A stretch of DNA of 64,000 bases from Syntrophobacter sp963666995 (lineage in GTDB: Bacteria > Desulfobacterota > Syntrophobacteria > Syntrophobacterales > Syntrophobacteraceae). Below, piece by piece: positions 62,903 through 64,000 of this stretch. The first letter of the stretch is position 1, and every line of letters begins with the position of its first letter. The stretch is taken from contig OY762941.1 in assembly GCA_963666995.1 (NCBI GenBank), forward strand, positions 186,001-250,000, in the 5' to 3' direction. Below the pieces are notes generated by a model that saw only the letters and a list, made by a program, of their open reading frames with translations, was not told where the DNA came from and searched no databases. The position numbers were made by a program, and so were the translations under genes.

Positions 62903-63664
62903 ATGAGAAAGAAGGTTCTTTGGGGTCTTATTTTTGTGCTGCCCATGCTTTTGCTCGGAAATCCCATGTCCGGCATGGCGCAGGAAAAAGTGATCATCAA
63001 CGGCATTGATGCCAACTTCCCGCCTTTTGCCTTTGTGGACAAGACCGGCAAGCCCGACGGTTTCGATGTGGCTGCTCTGAACTGGATCGCCAAGGAAATG
63101 GGGTTCAAGGTGACCCATCAGCCCATGGACTGGGACGGCATCATCCCGAGCCTCAATGCAAAGAAGATCGATATGATCGCGTCCGGGTTGATGATCACTG
63201 ATGCGAGGAAGAAAGAAGTCACCTTCACCGAACCTTACTGGTCCTTCGAGGAAGTGCTGGTGGCCAAGAAGGATTCGGGCCTGACTCCGGAAGCCGCTCT
63301 GGCCGACGGCCGCAAAGTGGGTGTTCAGCGCGGGACGGCCGAAGCCAAATGGGTGGAAGACAATCTGCTCAAAGCCCAGGGCAAGAAGTTCGAACTCGTT
63401 TACTACGACTCGGCGCCTCTCGCTATTGAAGACGTGCTGAACGGCCGCGTGGTGGCGGCGATCATGGACGACCCGCCCGCCAAGGACGCGGCCAGGAAGA
63501 AACCGGTCCAGATCATCGGCACTTTCGGTATGCCGCGGGAAAACTTCGGGTACGCGGTCCGCAAGGATGACACGGAATTGCTCAAGAAGCTGGACGAAGG
63601 CTTGAAGAAGCTCAAGGCTTCCCCATACTGGGGAGAATTGGTGAAGAAGTACGAACTTGAGTAA
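62903..63664 (+). CDS. polar amino-acid ABC transporter substrate-binding protein
   Basis: 253 residues: signal peptide (about 1-28, cleaved after GMAQ), then the type II periplasmic-binding fold of the SBP_bac_3 family: INGIDANFPPFAFVDKTGKPDGFDV, IPSLNAKKIDMIASGLMITDARKKEVTFTEPY and VGVQRGTAEAKWV. GGAGCGGAG precedes the ATG. It is followed by a terminator-like hairpin, then the permease gene. Binds an amino acid, identity unknown. Confidence 0.95.
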   Translation: MRKKVLWGLIFVLPMLLLGNPMSGMAQEKVIINGIDANFPPFAFVDKTGKPDGFDVAALNWIAKEMGFKVTHQPMDWDGIIPSLNAKKIDMIASGLMITDARKKEVTFTEPYWSFEEVLVAKKDSGLTPEAALADGRKVGVQRGTAEAKWVEDNLLKAQGKKFELVYYDSAPLAIEDVLNGRVVAAIMDDPPAKDAARKKPVQIIGTFGMPRENFGYAVRKDDTELLKKLDEGLKKLKASPYWGELVKKYELE

Positions 63665-63696
63665 GCAATCGATTGGCTGAACAGCAGTGTGCCGCC

Positions 63697-63735
63697 CCGG
63701 AAGGACCTCCTTTCCATGGACCTTCCGGTTTTTTT
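63697..63735 (+). terminator. rho-independent terminator/attenuator between binding protein and permease
   Basis: CCGGAAGG (63697-63704) pairs with CCTTCCGG (63721-63728), followed directly by seven T (63729-63735). It would lower permease expression relative to the binding protein, a common arrangement. Confidence 0.8.
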
Positions 63736-63786
63736 GATTATTCGAGAAGGAGCGCGGAGCGCTCGGAATAGAGCAGAAACGCCGGG

Positions 63787-64000
63787 ATGTCAGAGGGTTT
63801 GACCGCCGTTGTAAATGCTTTGCCCTATATGCTGGAGGGGTCACTGGTCACCATCGTGGTCGTGATCGGGGCGATGATTTTTGGTTTGGTTTTGGGAATC
63901 CCCTTTGCCGTCGGCCTGGTTTATGGAAAGCCCGGACTGCGTTTCTGCATTTCTGTTTACGTCTGGTTTTTTCGCGGAATCCCGCTTCTGGTCCTGCTCT
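63787..64000 (+). CDS. amino-acid ABC transporter permease (partial, continues beyond window)
   Basis: First 71 residues, MSEGLTAVVNALPYMLEGSL then a membrane helix and YVWFFRGIPLLVLL, the opening of HisM/GlnP-type permeases. No strong ribosome site at the ATG. The partner of the binding protein at 62903. Confidence 0.9.
   Translation, partial: MSEGLTAVVNALPYMLEGSLVTIVVVIGAMIFGLVLGIPFAVGLVYGKPGLRFCISVYVWFFRGIPLLVLL

Overview
The window is a GC-rich bacterial chromosome segment. Gene content (a Kdp potassium pump with a separate KdpN-like sensor, sigma-54 promoters, several polysaccharide glycosyltransferase operons, an acetolactate decarboxylase and many short inverted-repeat elements) fits an anaerobic deltaproteobacterium (Desulfobacterota, Syntrophobacter-like). 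That placement is an inference from style and content; there is no rRNA or other marker gene here. I found no tRNA, rRNA, CRISPR array, phage or intact transposase gene.

Layout. (1) 1-8680, minus strand: a potassium uptake operon: a small membrane protein, kdpF, kdpA, kdpB, an unusually long kdpC, a KdpD-like input protein without a kinase (kdpN-like), and a HAMP-PAS histidine kinase cut by the window edge. The operon and the kinase each appear to have a sigma-54 promoter preceded by a pair of related palindromic sites about 32 bp apart. (2) 9235-10473, plus strand: two orphan small genes, one with a duplicated zinc ribbon, with a candidate structured RNA between them. (3) 10980-25114, plus strand: an exopolysaccharide locus (export lipoprotein, Wzz/GNVR chain-length protein, polymerase/ligase, AAA ATPase, degenerate P-loop protein, glycosyltransferases, polyprenyl-phosphate sugar transferase, MurJ/MviN-type flippase). 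(4) 25287-39979, minus strand: an OmpA-domain protein, an MBOAT/SGNH O-acylation pair, a SxtJ - DUF5989 - carbamoyltransferase - SGNH cassette, two glycosyltransferases, a BNR-repeat surface protein, a small exported protein and a PilZ protein. Regions 3 and 4 probably make, modify and export one surface polysaccharide, with acetyl and carbamoyl decorations. Short inverted-repeat elements are scattered through both.

(5) 40319-49619: a secreted metallophosphoesterase, a tripartite RND efflux system (outer-membrane factor on the plus strand converging on permease and adaptor on the minus strand) and a DUF4410 protein. (6) 49960-55799: many small exported proteins and lipoproteins, three sharing a C-terminal Y-P-P-Y motif, a periplasmic metallo-beta-lactamase-fold protein, a dual-specificity-type phosphatase and acetolactate decarboxylase. 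(7) 56285-61940: a TrkA-type potassium channel, a secreted phosphoesterase and a tightly overlapping three-glycosyltransferase operon. (8) 62204-64000: a RidA protein and the start of a polar amino-acid ABC transporter operon with a terminator/attenuator between binding protein and permease.

Start codons were re-chosen by ribosome binding site where the longest open frame looked wrong. Family names come from motif and residue recognition by eye, not from a database search.
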